From: Trichoplax adhaerens
Taxonomy: Eukaryota; Placozoa; Uniplacotomia; Trichoplacea; Trichoplacidae
NCBI RefSeq assembly: GCF_000150275.1
Contig: NW_002060943.1
Span: forward strand, 5,607,950-5,671,949
Reading direction: 5' to 3'
DNA length: 64,000 bases
Part shown: positions 26,033 to 34,796 of the stretch, in pieces
How positions within the stretch are numbered: the stretch's first letter is position 1
Layout of the letters: every line of letters begins with the position of its first letter
Notes under the pieces: generated by a model
The model's database searches: none
What the model was told of the DNA's origin: nothing
Seen by the model: only the letters and a program-made list of their open reading frames with translations
Made by a program: the position numbers and the translations under genes

Positions 26033-26325
26033 ATGAAAAAAGTGCTAGACTCACTGAAAAAAAAACACCTGCACTAATCTATTTTGTCGGGGTTCTTAAT
26101 ATTCTTATTGGAATGGTGTTTGTTACAAATTTTAATTATTGGTACATGGGTGTTGAAGTTCTTGTAACCTTGTTAGGTTGGTTATTTCTTATCCGAGGCC
26201 TTATTCTCATGTTTTTCCCTAAAGCTTTTGACAAAATGCTTTAGAACTATCAAAGTTCTTATATTCTCTTTTCATTGATCGGAATTGCATGGGGAATTGC
26301 CCTCACTTGGTTTGCTTTCAGATAA
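26033..26325 (+). pseudogene. Small bacterial-type integral membrane protein, broken
   Basis: From the ATG at 26033 the frame reads about 11 codons, into a run of nine A (26057-26065), and then stops. Shifted by one base it continues for 59 codons of hydrophobic sequence with about two membrane helices (ALIYFVGVLNILIGMVFV and LVTLLGWLFLIRGLILMFF). It then meets TAG at 26242-26244, resumes with a further helix (ILFSLIGIAWGIALTWFAF) and stops at TAA 26323-26325. The original was about 97 residues with three or four helices. Family unknown. The one-base loss plus the amber codon make it a pseudogene. Confidence 0.75.
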
Positions 26326-26335
26326 AGCTTATGAG

Positions 26336-26357
26336 GCGCCAAAGTGATACTTGGCGC
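26336..26357. terminator. Probable intrinsic terminator hairpin between convergent genes
   Basis: Perfect 7-bp stem GCGCCAA/TTGGCGC with an 8-base loop, 10 bases after the stop of the plus-strand membrane-protein remnant and 21 bases from the stop of the minus-strand gene. TTT follows on the plus side; the T-tract is short, so strength is uncertain. Its position between two convergent stops is typical of bacteria and unexpected in a eukaryotic intergenic region. Confidence 0.65.
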
Positions 26358-26378
26358 TTTAAATCAAATGCATGTTCA

Positions 26379-27526
26379 TTAATGCCTTTGATGATAAATT
26401 GCTGTATGAACGGAATTGCACTTTTCAAGCTCACTAGTTTTATCGTTTGGCACAATATCCCATAGAACAAGACCACCATTACTCATTCTCTTATAAAGCC
26501 TACAATTGCGGCCGTCAGCTAGTCGTTGTTCTGCTTTTTCCGTTTGATCAGAATGTTCATGAAGTTGTCGGTGCAAATTCCACCGTAATGAACATTTTCG
26601 GTTGGAAAATGCGCTTTGTAGGGAAGGGTTTTAAAGAACTCGTTAAAGCCGGCTTCAAGTGCTTGTCTTTCGTCCTCTGTTTGATTTTCTTCGTAGGAGC
26701 TTACTTGTTCAGAGAGATTGGGATATCGAGTTTTTAAATGAGGAAACGGAATTTCCTGTGCTAAACTGCCCCAACCTTTCAGTGCCGTCCAATCGATTTC
26801 TCCTGCATCGGTTGTTGGAAAAGATTGGGTTGAAAGGAATGTAAATGCTGCACTTTCAAATTTTTTACAGAAATCAAGTATTTTATTAAATTCTTCAATC
26901 TGTTTTTTAAGGCCATTTAGTTCACTCTTTAGGGCACGCCGATTCTTTTCATGGACCCAGATCTTAAACTGACAATCGGGATGATCAAAGCGAAATCCTC
27001 GGAAGTTGGAGTTTGTAGAACTTTCATTCCATGTTGCAGAGAGCCGTTTGAGTACAAAGTCGCGGTGATGTAGGGGTTGTTCTTGTCTGATAAGGGTTTC
27101 CCAATCAACTGTCTTTGTCCCACGGGGGTCATCTTTATGCAATTTTCCTGCAAAGCAAATGAAAGGAGGAATCCCATTAAGCTCCCATTCTTCTTGTCTG
27201 TCAAAACACCATCTGTTGCTAGCATTTTTTTTATAAACATCAACAACCTTTGCTTTTCTTTTAAGACTATCTAGGGCTGTAGAAGAAAGTGCAAAAGTTC
27301 CACACATTTCTTCTTGAATTTCGTTCACTCCAGAAGAATCAACTGATCCCATACGACCTTCATAAAAAGGTAATCCTTGATTTGCTGAAAGAAGAACAAA
27401 AAAGCCATCACGCATTACATACAAATAAGGAGTGACAACTTTGGTATAGTCAGTTCCATTTCCTAGCGTCGTTGGAAAGAGTTTGTTCCAAAGAGAACCA
27501 AATTGTTCATGAGTGGTACTCGGCAT
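26379..27526 (-). pseudogene. Bacterial-type protein of unknown function, about 382 aa, frameshifted
   Basis: Starting at the ATG of MPSTTHEQFGSLWNKLF (27526), the frame is open to VHYGG near 26565. It then leaves frame and ends at a premature stop (26519). The next frame continues at once with HRQLHEHSDQTEKAEQRL and runs to a stop at 26379 by the hairpin. One base lost in the GGAATTT run would explain this; the total length is 3n-1, as expected for a single deletion. The product is soluble and mixed-charge, with a helical stretch (KSELNGLKKQIEEFNKILDF) that may form a coiled coil. No domain recognised. The frame is open upstream to 27634, but MPSTT is the better start because another ORF overlaps there. 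It could be an effector or a hypothetical protein of an intracellular bacterium. Confidence 0.65.
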
Positions 27527-27836
27527 TTTTATAAGTGCTTTTTTGATGATGATGGTTACGTTGTTCAAAAGCGAGTTGGTTCCGAAAAAGATGAGATGTA
27601 AATTTCTGTACTCCTGCACGAGGTCCAGCACCAAAAAAAATAAGTGTGGTCACGTGAGTCTTGATTGAGAGTTTAGCATTGTGAGTGGCTAGACCAATCA
27701 TTATAACAGAAGCTGGACCATGTAGGTAGTGTAATTGACGTTGACTGAATCGTTGCTTAAAGGTAAGGGGATGTGTATAAGAGCAAGTAGAATTTAGAAC
27801 AGATGCTAAGGCAATTCCATAGCATTGATTTAGCAA
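27507..27836 (-). CDS. Overlapping bacterial-type ORF, about 109 codons, uncertain
   Basis: Open frame on the minus strand that ends 20 bases inside the following gene (stop at 27507, next ATG at 27526), an overlap common in bacterial operons. It begins at a TTG codon with no visible ribosome-binding site, so it may be the 3' part of a longer, decayed gene. It contains LIFFGAGPRAGVQKF. No family recognised. It could also be the N-terminal part of the following gene with a frameshift near 27600, because the downstream frame is also open there. Confidence 0.35.
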   Translation of the reverse strand: MLNQCYGIALASVLNSTCSYTHPLTFKQRFSQRQLHYLHGPASVIMIGLATHNAKLSIKTHVTTLIFFGAGPRAGVQKFTSHLFRNQLAFEQRNHHHQKSTYKNAEYHS

Positions 27837-27862
27837 AGAATCACTTTGTAAAGCCGATTTAT

Positions 27863-27991
27863 GCCAAAAGTAATAATACCGTAGTTACTAAATAATTAGT
27901 AATTTACTTTATTTATTTACTTTATTATTTAATTTATTTAGGAAGTTACTAAATAATTAGTAATTATTGCCAAAAGTAATAATACCCGTAG
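27863..27991. repeat. Nested direct repeats A-B-spacer-B-A (129 bp)
   Basis: Word A (GCCAAAAGTAATAATACC then GTAG) is at 27863-27884 and, with one extra C, at 27969-27991. Word B (TTACTAAATAATTAGTAA, itself a palindrome with loop ATAA) is at 27885-27902 and 27946-27963. The 43 bases between the B copies are almost pure A/T. The layout is what one expects if a short AT element bounded by B was inserted and duplicated A as its target site. Confidence 0.85.
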
Positions 27992-28041
27992 AAAATAAAT
28001 TGATTGAAGCGGCGACCGCTGAACTCAAAGCAGCCATCTAA
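27967..28041 (+). pseudogene. Start of a short bacterial-type gene, interrupted by the A-B-B-A element
   Basis: From 27967 the frame reads LPKVIIPVENKLIEAAT and continues to a stop at 28041, 24 codons in all. The leading TTG lies within the duplicated word. The upstream copy of the word (27861) has ATG in its place and reads MPKVIIP before going out of frame. So the original gene probably began MPKVIIPVEN and was split by the insertion. The product is too short for a family call. Confidence 0.5.
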
Positions 28042-28152
28042 TCCTCCTATAAAAATTGCCATAAAACAGGATAATTAGAAAAAAGAATTAAAACAAGGAT
28101 AGATTTTACGTTCATTGGAGTTTTTGGATAGGTTCATTGGTGACACAATCTG

Positions 28153-29890
28153 GTGAATAAATCGCAGTTTCCGGTATACTGGAAAAAAAATTTTATGCTA
28201 TACGTTAATGGTAAGCTTCACTCTGAGAAAAACCTTCCAGGAATCATCCATTTTGATGAAAATCACACGATTACAGAAGTTCAAGAGTACAATCAAGGCG
28301 TTCTTCATGGGGATCATATTCAATACCATCCAAATGAAAGACAAAGTTATCAAGTACGCTATGTCAATGGAAAGAAAGAAGGGATGGAAAAGTGCTTTAA
28401 TTCTAGTGAAGGAGAGTACGTTGACGGAAAGATGGTTGGAAAGCATTGGAAAAAACATGAAAATGGAACGATGGCTTTCCTCGCAACTTATGATAAAAAA
28501 GGATTACTCAAAGAACCGATTCGCGAATTTGATGAAAATGGTCAAAAGATTGCTGAGTACTCTAGAAATCCTGAAGGGCAGTTTCATGGAAAATTTCAAT
28601 CTTGGTTTTCTGATGAAAAGCTACTAACCGACGGCTATTATGTTAATGGAGAACTTGAAGGTGAATATGTCCAACACTTTCCTTCAGGTCAGGTAAAACT
28701 TAATGGGAATTACAAAAACCAATTAAAAGATGGCCTTTTCCAAGAGTGGTATGAAGATGGCAAACTTGCTTTTAGAGGAACGTTTAGCCAAGGCAATCGC
28801 AATGGAGAGTTCTGCGATTGGTATTCCAATGGGCAAATGAAAACTCAGAGAAACTTCAAAGACTCCTTATTTCATGGAGACCAGAAAGATTAGCATGAAG
28901 ACGGAGCTCTCAGCGTTGAGGCCCGTTATGAAATGGGCAAAAAAGATGGAACTTTTACATCATGCAATCCAAAAGGGATCCTTCTTTTTGAAGGCGTTTT
29001 TGACGAAGATAGACCTATTGGAACACATACTGCCTACTATGATTCTGGACAAAAGTTGGAGATCTTTCACTTCTTGGATGGAAAGCAGGAAGGAAAGCAT
29101 GACCAGTACTACTAAAATGGTTAAAATTAAATTGAGCGAAACCTTTAAAAATGATCTTATTGAGGGAGAAGCTCTAGGTTATTTTGAAGATGGAAGTGAA
29201 GCGTTTATTAGAAATGCCAAAGAAGGAAAGCCTGTTGGGGTTCAAAAAGAATTTTATCCTCCTTGTAAAGGGATCAAAGGAACACTATCCAGTCTTTATT
29301 TCCATAATGACAAGGGTGAGCTTCATGGAGAACAGAAGTCTTATTATCCCAATGGAATTGTTCAAACATCGATTGGCTATGAGAATGGTCAGCTGCATGG
29401 ATTAAAAGGTTTATGGGATCAAGAAAGCAACCTTCTTGAAGAATACAAATACATAAAAGGCAAATTGGAAGGGCGCCACTTTGAAAAAGATCAAGAGGGA
29501 CCAGAAATTGTTTATCATTACAAAAATAATAAACGAGAGGGTCCACACTATATCCACTATCCTTTAGATGTGACTGAAGGAGAAAAGGTCAAAGCCATTG
29601 AAGGAACTTACCTAAACAACAAGATCCGTGGTAAAGTCACTGAATACGATCCTAGTGGGGCAAAGATTAGTATCACGGCCTACAAAAATGGAAAGAAAGA
29701 TGGAGATTCAGAGCTTTTCCATAGAAATGGTCGGATAGCTATTCGGTTAACATTCAAAGACGATTTAAGAGAGGGTTCTTCCTATCAGTACTATGCTTCA
29801 GGTCAGCTTTACAGAGAAGTTGAGTTTGTAAAAGATCAGAAGGAAGAATAGGAAAAAACTTACTTTGAAGATGGTACTGTCGAATTTACA
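28153..29890 (+). pseudogene. MORN-variant (YwqK-like) repeat protein, broken in several places
   Basis: A long run of about 20-24-residue repeats of the type YxNGKxxGxxxxxYxxG, e.g. YVNGELEGEYVQHFPSGQVK and YPNGIVQTSIGYENGQLHG. This is the MORN-variant family, in bacteria often annotated as the YwqK antitoxin component, usually surface or secreted scaffolds of unknown role. GTG at 28153 or ATG at 28195 could be the start; a stop precedes in frame. Breaks: TAG at 28891-28893, where repeat context expects Trp; TAA at 29113-29115, where Glu is expected; a one-base frameshift near 29121; and TAG at 29849-29851. Repeat sequence goes on to about 29885 and then ends abruptly at the block edge, so the 3' end is also missing. 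At least 570 codons survive. Confidence 0.85.
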
Positions 29891-31545
29891 ATTGTCCCAT
29901 TTGTACAGTACAAGTGTACATCTGTACCGTATTCAAGAAATCAACTGGCTTTTGAAGTTGTTTATAGCAACGAAAGAATTTACATATATATGATAGTTAA
30001 TCATCCACGATAGTTCGGTATAGTACAGTACAGTTATGCATTTATTGAGCCATCTTCATGCGAGCATTTAGGGTTGTTCACGCAGTTACAGTTTTGAACT
30101 GCAGCATTACGGCATATCAGCATTGATAAATTCAACACTAAAGGCAAATGTTGAACCAATCCCAAATTTCGTTTTGTTCATTAAATTATTATAATTGTAA
30201 CGATTACAGGGTGTCGAAATTTTAAGGTAGTAGCATTTTATTTTATTTAATTTATACTATCAGCTTGTAGGGAAAATACGTTATAATCATTGAATATTCA
30301 ATTATGAATCGTAGTAAGTGCGTTTCAGGATATTTTTGGATTTAGCCTTCAATAGATAGTGTACGTATACCATCTATTTTCTTTCATATGGTACTTTTAC
30401 AATTTTGTTTTCAAGTCTCAGGCTGAAAGTGGACGCTCAAAGTCGGAGCGCATGTATAGATCGAAATTGTGAAAATCATTTTCATTACTTTGTATGAATT
30501 TAGCTTTATATTTGTATCACTTCTTAAACAACTACACCTGCAAGCCTTTAAAGTGCAATAAAATTACAAATATTGACAAGATAGACTGATTTGTTCCCCA
30601 GGAATAAATCCCTTGATCAAATTTTTACAGTTAGTGTAGTCGGTGTATTACAGTACTGCAAGATGCATAGTCACACAGTGACCATGGTAAGAATATTCGA
30701 TTTGGTGACATTCACTAATGTTTGTGAAATTGTGAACATGTAAGTAAGCTTCCAAGCTGTAACTGCAATCGCCTGTCGACAACACTTTTAGAATCAATAT
30801 GCCTAAAAATTTCCTATAACCAATTGCTAGTTTAGAGTCGGCAGTGATATATAAAGTAAAAAGGACCAGTACAGTACGTTGAAGCATGACAGGCGAGGAA
30901 TCGACGAGCTGATCATAATAACGAAACATAGATTTCCATGATTAATTATGGACTGTGGTCATAGTATTATCCGTCTTAATAATAGTAGTAGATGTATTAA
31001 TAGTTATGATTTAAAAGATATTTCAATTCCTCTCTTAAATAAATTATATGGTAATAGCAAGAGTGAAATCAGCTTAAAATTTATACGTGAGCCCGGTGAA
31101 CTTATTTTAATTTATGTTTCATATAAAATTGGACGTATAAATTTTGAACTAAAGCTAATAATTATACCCTGTAATAATTTCAGCTAATTAAAGCAGTTTT
31201 GTGTTAGAAAAATATAGCGATAGTACAGCATGTAGTATAGTACATACCATAAGTGTCCTTCATTTTCCTATCGAACTGCTTAACAATTGATATTAATATG
31301 TACTACATACAATTTACTTATGTGATAGGAAGTACTATTAACTATCCATATGTATGGGATCCTGTTAGAATAAATAGAGAATAGGGTTTAGTATCATCAT
31401 TGTTATAAATCTCTTTAGGAAGTTTGTTATAAATTTTGAAATATTTATTATTAATCAATCGGAGTACGTAGTTACTCTATTCATCTTTGAAAATAGCTTC
31501 ATGTACCAGATTTATATAAGTAATATATACTGATTAATATATTTT
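29891..31545. other. Gene-poor region right of the bacterial-type block
   Basis: Low-complexity AT-rich DNA with many copies of the short word GTACAGTAC or its close variants (29900, 30010, 30645, 30870 and 31220 regions). No firm exon. A minus-strand frame at 30648-30929 is listed separately. A 79-codon plus-strand frame at 30948-31187 shows no supporting feature. Confidence 0.4.
30648..30929 (-). CDS. Uncertain small ORF, possibly secreted, 93 aa
   Basis: ATG-started frame with a hydrophobic N-terminal segment (MLQRTVLVLFTLYITADS from M15) that could be a signal peptide, and later three cysteines with one N-x-S/T site. No intron partner, family or homologue recognised. It may be chance. 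Confidence 0.25.
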   Translation of the reverse strand: MFRYYDQLVDSSPVMLQRTVLVLFTLYITADSKLAIGYRKFLGILILKVLSTGDCSYSLEAYLHVHNFTNISECHQIEYSYHGHCVTMHLAVL

Positions 31546-31990
31546 CAGTAAAGCTAAGGTTTTGGTATGTTATGACCGATGCTATAATACAAGAATATAA
31601 CGTAAAGTATCTGTGCTTTATCTATTTGGACACAGCAAGCCTACTTCATAGCTTATAACTTATTAGGATAACCCTTTTAATATCAGTTTTTATGTTTAAA
31701 ACTATAAAATTGTATCCAGGTTATGCCACGGCCTTCTATTGAAGAGATACTGATATAATTATAATTTATTTTTATTTTCGACATTATCCGAAGATTCAAA
31801 AAGAAGAACTATCAGATTTAAATACTAAGTTTAGGCCAATATCGATAAATTTATTGTCAGTAAAGCTTAAGCTTTTAATAATACAGTACAAGAAGATAGT
31901 GAAAAGTATCTTTAGTTTTTCCAACTTGACATAGCAAAGCTGCTTCATATAGCATATAATCTGTTAGAACCGCCCTTTTAATACTAATTT
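31546..31990. repeat. Diverged tandem duplication, period about 310 bp
   Basis: Segments near 31546-31690 and 31857-31990 both start CAGTAAAGCT, contain AAAGTATCT and ACATAGCAAAGC-like words, and end in CCTTTTAATA followed by TTTCTATG-like sequence. Similarity is about 65-70 percent by eye. No conserved reading frame. Confidence 0.6.
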
Positions 31991-32139
31991 TCTATGATGA
32001 TATTTTTTCGATGCTATTTTTGCATTTATTTTTTTACAGACAATATTTTTAATCAAGGTGGACAACTTTGCTTTAACCAGCTCAACAGAACCACTTGTTA
32101 TGCTAAGATATATCAACATGACAATGCCATTAAATTGCT

Positions 32140-33010
32140 AGTAATTTTAGCGCCATTTACGGTAGTCAAGCTGTATCGTTTCAAGAATCATATTTCATCC
32201 ATAATTTGTCATTAAATTGGAAGATTGTCGACATACAGCTGTCACAAAACAGCTTTCGTGATCGTACCTAAACTAGTCTAATCTACTCTTATGGTTCTCC
32301 TACTAACTCCGGAGATCCTCAGTAAGGGAAAACTAACTTATTCCTATACTATAGTAATCGAGTCAAACGATAGGCTTAGGTTAATAAATTTCTTTATTAC
32401 TAGCCCATTTACGTTTGTACTAGTGTACTCTACGTTAACCTCAGTGGAACTGAGATTAAAAATTAATAATCAAGCTTATATACAGTTTCATATGTCACAA
32501 AAATAACCCCGGTGCTAATCTTTCATATTAAATTATATAATGTGCAATATAGGCTTATTATAGATCCGACTAGATCGAGTGTTACTTAATACTTGCCACT
32601 AATTAATATTATTAATTAGCACCTTATTAAGTAACATTATAATCTTCACAGCTTGAGATTTTAATTGCTAACACAATATCCACTCTGTATATTACTACGA
32701 TAATTAATAACAAAACTCAGTTAACAACTAGGTTGTTGTCGAGATCGGCAACCTCCATAATAACATTATTACACATATTAGATCAAAATACTATTCTTTT
32801 CTGAGCGAACTCCGTCACAACAGCAAACTGTGAAAATTACTTTATTTTCGTCATAATTACCTAGCGTGGATTAAATAGCTAGACTTCATTCTTGATATGA
32901 TATATCAAAAACCAGAAATAACCTGTAGATTTGATATCTTGGTTTGATTCTTGACCAGCTTATAGACTGCTCATACACAGCTTATTACGATTGATTTTTT
33001 GCTTACTGAA
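32140..33010. repeat. Dispersed repeat copy 1, with an internal insertion
   Basis: 32150-32240 (TATCGTTTCAAGAATCA, GTCGACATACAGC) matches 41745-41825. 32860-33000 (AATAGCTAGACTTCATTC, TAGACTGCTC) matches 41870-42075. The intervening 560 bp or so are absent from the other copy and are flanked by similar words (GTCACAAAACAGC near 32240, GTCACAACAGC near 32812), as expected of an insertion with target-site duplication. Confidence 0.65.
32580..32636. repeat. 57-bp imperfect palindrome
   Basis: Arms TGTTACTTAATA and TATTAAGTAACA enclose a small mismatch and then CTAATTAATA/TATTAATTAG. It lies near the middle of the segment that appears inserted into the dispersed repeat. It could be a foldback core of a small non-autonomous element. 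Confidence 0.8.
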
Positions 33011-34796
33011 ATTAACGTTTATTGATTACTGGAGCAAACAACAATTTATATTAGATATTTTAATTAACTAGGCAATTATTATTTCGGAGCTTGGATCCGT
33101 AACACTGAAACACTCATAGCATGGACTATGTAATAAGACAGAGAGAAACCTTATCAATGTAGTTAGTCAGGGATTGTTACTATACACGCCTTCTGCCGCC
33201 GCGAATACCGTGTTAAAAGAGAAAGAACAGCACACACACTATGCCAAAATTATACGGAAGTAATAATATGTTAGAATTGAACTGAATTTATTAGAAGTTA
33301 TGCTGATCACAATACTTGAAATCATAAGAAGTGAGTTTACACTATACAGAGCACTATACTCTAATATGTAAGTATGTAGTACAGCCCTAAATAAGCTTAA
33401 GACTAAGATTCTAGAATTATAGGAAAAAAGATAAATTGTACGCTAAATATTACAAGATTGTATAAGTGTCTAATTATGGAAGATGCTAACAGTACATATT
33501 GTAGAAATTCTATTGAGATGCTTATATTAAGATTCTTAGATAATAATAGATTGGTCTAAATATGCTACTACAGTGAGATTTGTTTTGCGACACTTCAATT
33601 AGAAGCGCAAATTATTAATCGATAGCGCGATAGTAAATTTAGGCATGACTTTGTAACTTAAGAGAGGATTAAAAAAATTATTGTTATCATAATCATCAAA
33701 GCGACTACTATAATTAACAGAGTATTATTATATCATTAATATCTTTTAAATAGTCTCCGGTAGGTTTATTCATAGGAAGGAAACTACTACTCAAATAGGA
33801 AGAACTTAAATGGAGATGCTGCCTATTCGAAATGAAAATAAACTTGAGCTTGCTTAACCTACTTTCGAATTTAATGACATGTAGAAACATAGAATATGCT
33901 ATGAACCTTTAGTAAAGCTAAGAATGATATGACTGAACTAGGTCATTGTCTTACCTAATTGTTCGTAAAATTGATATTGTACAGTATATAATTTTTTCTT
34001 AGGATAGAAATCACTTTTGAGCATTCAGGTGTATCAATCTTGGAAAAATAGCTCATGATACCCAATTTTTCGGTTATATCCCTTGCTTGATAGATGTACC
34101 ATAGGACATTTGCAGAGTCGTGAAAAATCAACTTAATATGTGCCATATTAATACTATACGGCTTGGCATAATTCAAAATCCTTTACTGTTACTAGTCTTC
34201 ATGATGATACAATTTGCAATAAGAGACATTTTCAGATCTTCGCTACAAGTCCAGTTTTTAAGACATGCGCCTATCACGGATGGCAATTCATATCTAATGT
34301 AGATATAATTTCATGGATGAGATTTCGGCTATTTTAGTGTTTATATCGTATGTTTTTTCAATTTATTTCCATGTAGAAATTACTCTATCGTCCGTTATTT
34401 ATTTGTTTAAATTATTAATGTTGCTGCTGCTCCTAGGTTTTAAAAGAAATTACTCTAAAGTATCGTAGTCTTTACCATAGAGTATTTAATAATTATAGCT
34501 TCAATTGCTATCGTCACCCATTTCTTAACATTTGTGAATTACTATTTTTTTACTTTACTTTAAAAATCAACTGTTTTATCAACTAAGGGTAATTTAGCGG
34601 ATCCTTAATTTCAAAGGCTTTGTCATTTTTTGATGCCGAAATAGTTAAACTTAAACTCCATAAGTTCTTTCTCTATTTAAATCAAGTAATAGCATAAAAT
34701 TAGGTAGCTTCTCGCATTGGAAGCTGTAGACAATAATCTATGGAAGGTTTGGAAAGGAATGATTCTACAAACAATTTTCTGTAGCATGCTTCTTCG
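33011..34796. other. Intergenic, nothing recognised
   Basis: AT-rich DNA with short frames on both strands (33955-34176 minus, 34120-34302 plus) that overlap each other and show no domain, signal or splice partner. The right end lies just 3' of the minus-strand GHKL-DUF3883 gene. Confidence 0.4.

Larger units (their letters stand above)
25985..29890. other. Bacterial-type DNA block within eukaryotic sequence (candidate lateral transfer)
   Basis: This stretch differs from its surroundings. It is densely packed with reading frames and has a convergent gene pair with a hairpin between the stops, no introns and a bacterial protein family (MORN-variant/YwqK-like). At least three frames are broken: two indels at short homopolymers, plus a third indel and several single-base nonsense changes elsewhere. 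The left edge lies between about 25870 and 26030. The right edge is near 29890, where the repeat-protein frame stops matching its own repeat pattern. Spliced or metazoan-type genes lie on both sides. I infer an ageing insertion from a bacterial associate; an assembly chimera cannot be excluded from sequence alone. The donor is unidentified; MORN-variant proteins are common in intracellular bacteria such as Chlamydiales. Confidence 0.72.

Noticed and set aside
28208-28627. Alternative frames across the MORN-variant gene
   Set aside because: They lack the repeat periodicity seen in the main frame and are out-of-phase readings of it.
30948-31187. 79-codon plus-strand frame
   Set aside because: No recognisable feature and typical AT-driven composition; it lies in repeat-like intergenic DNA.
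32291-32506. 71-codon plus-strand frame
   Set aside because: It falls inside the segment that seems inserted in the dispersed repeat, and shows no element protein signature.
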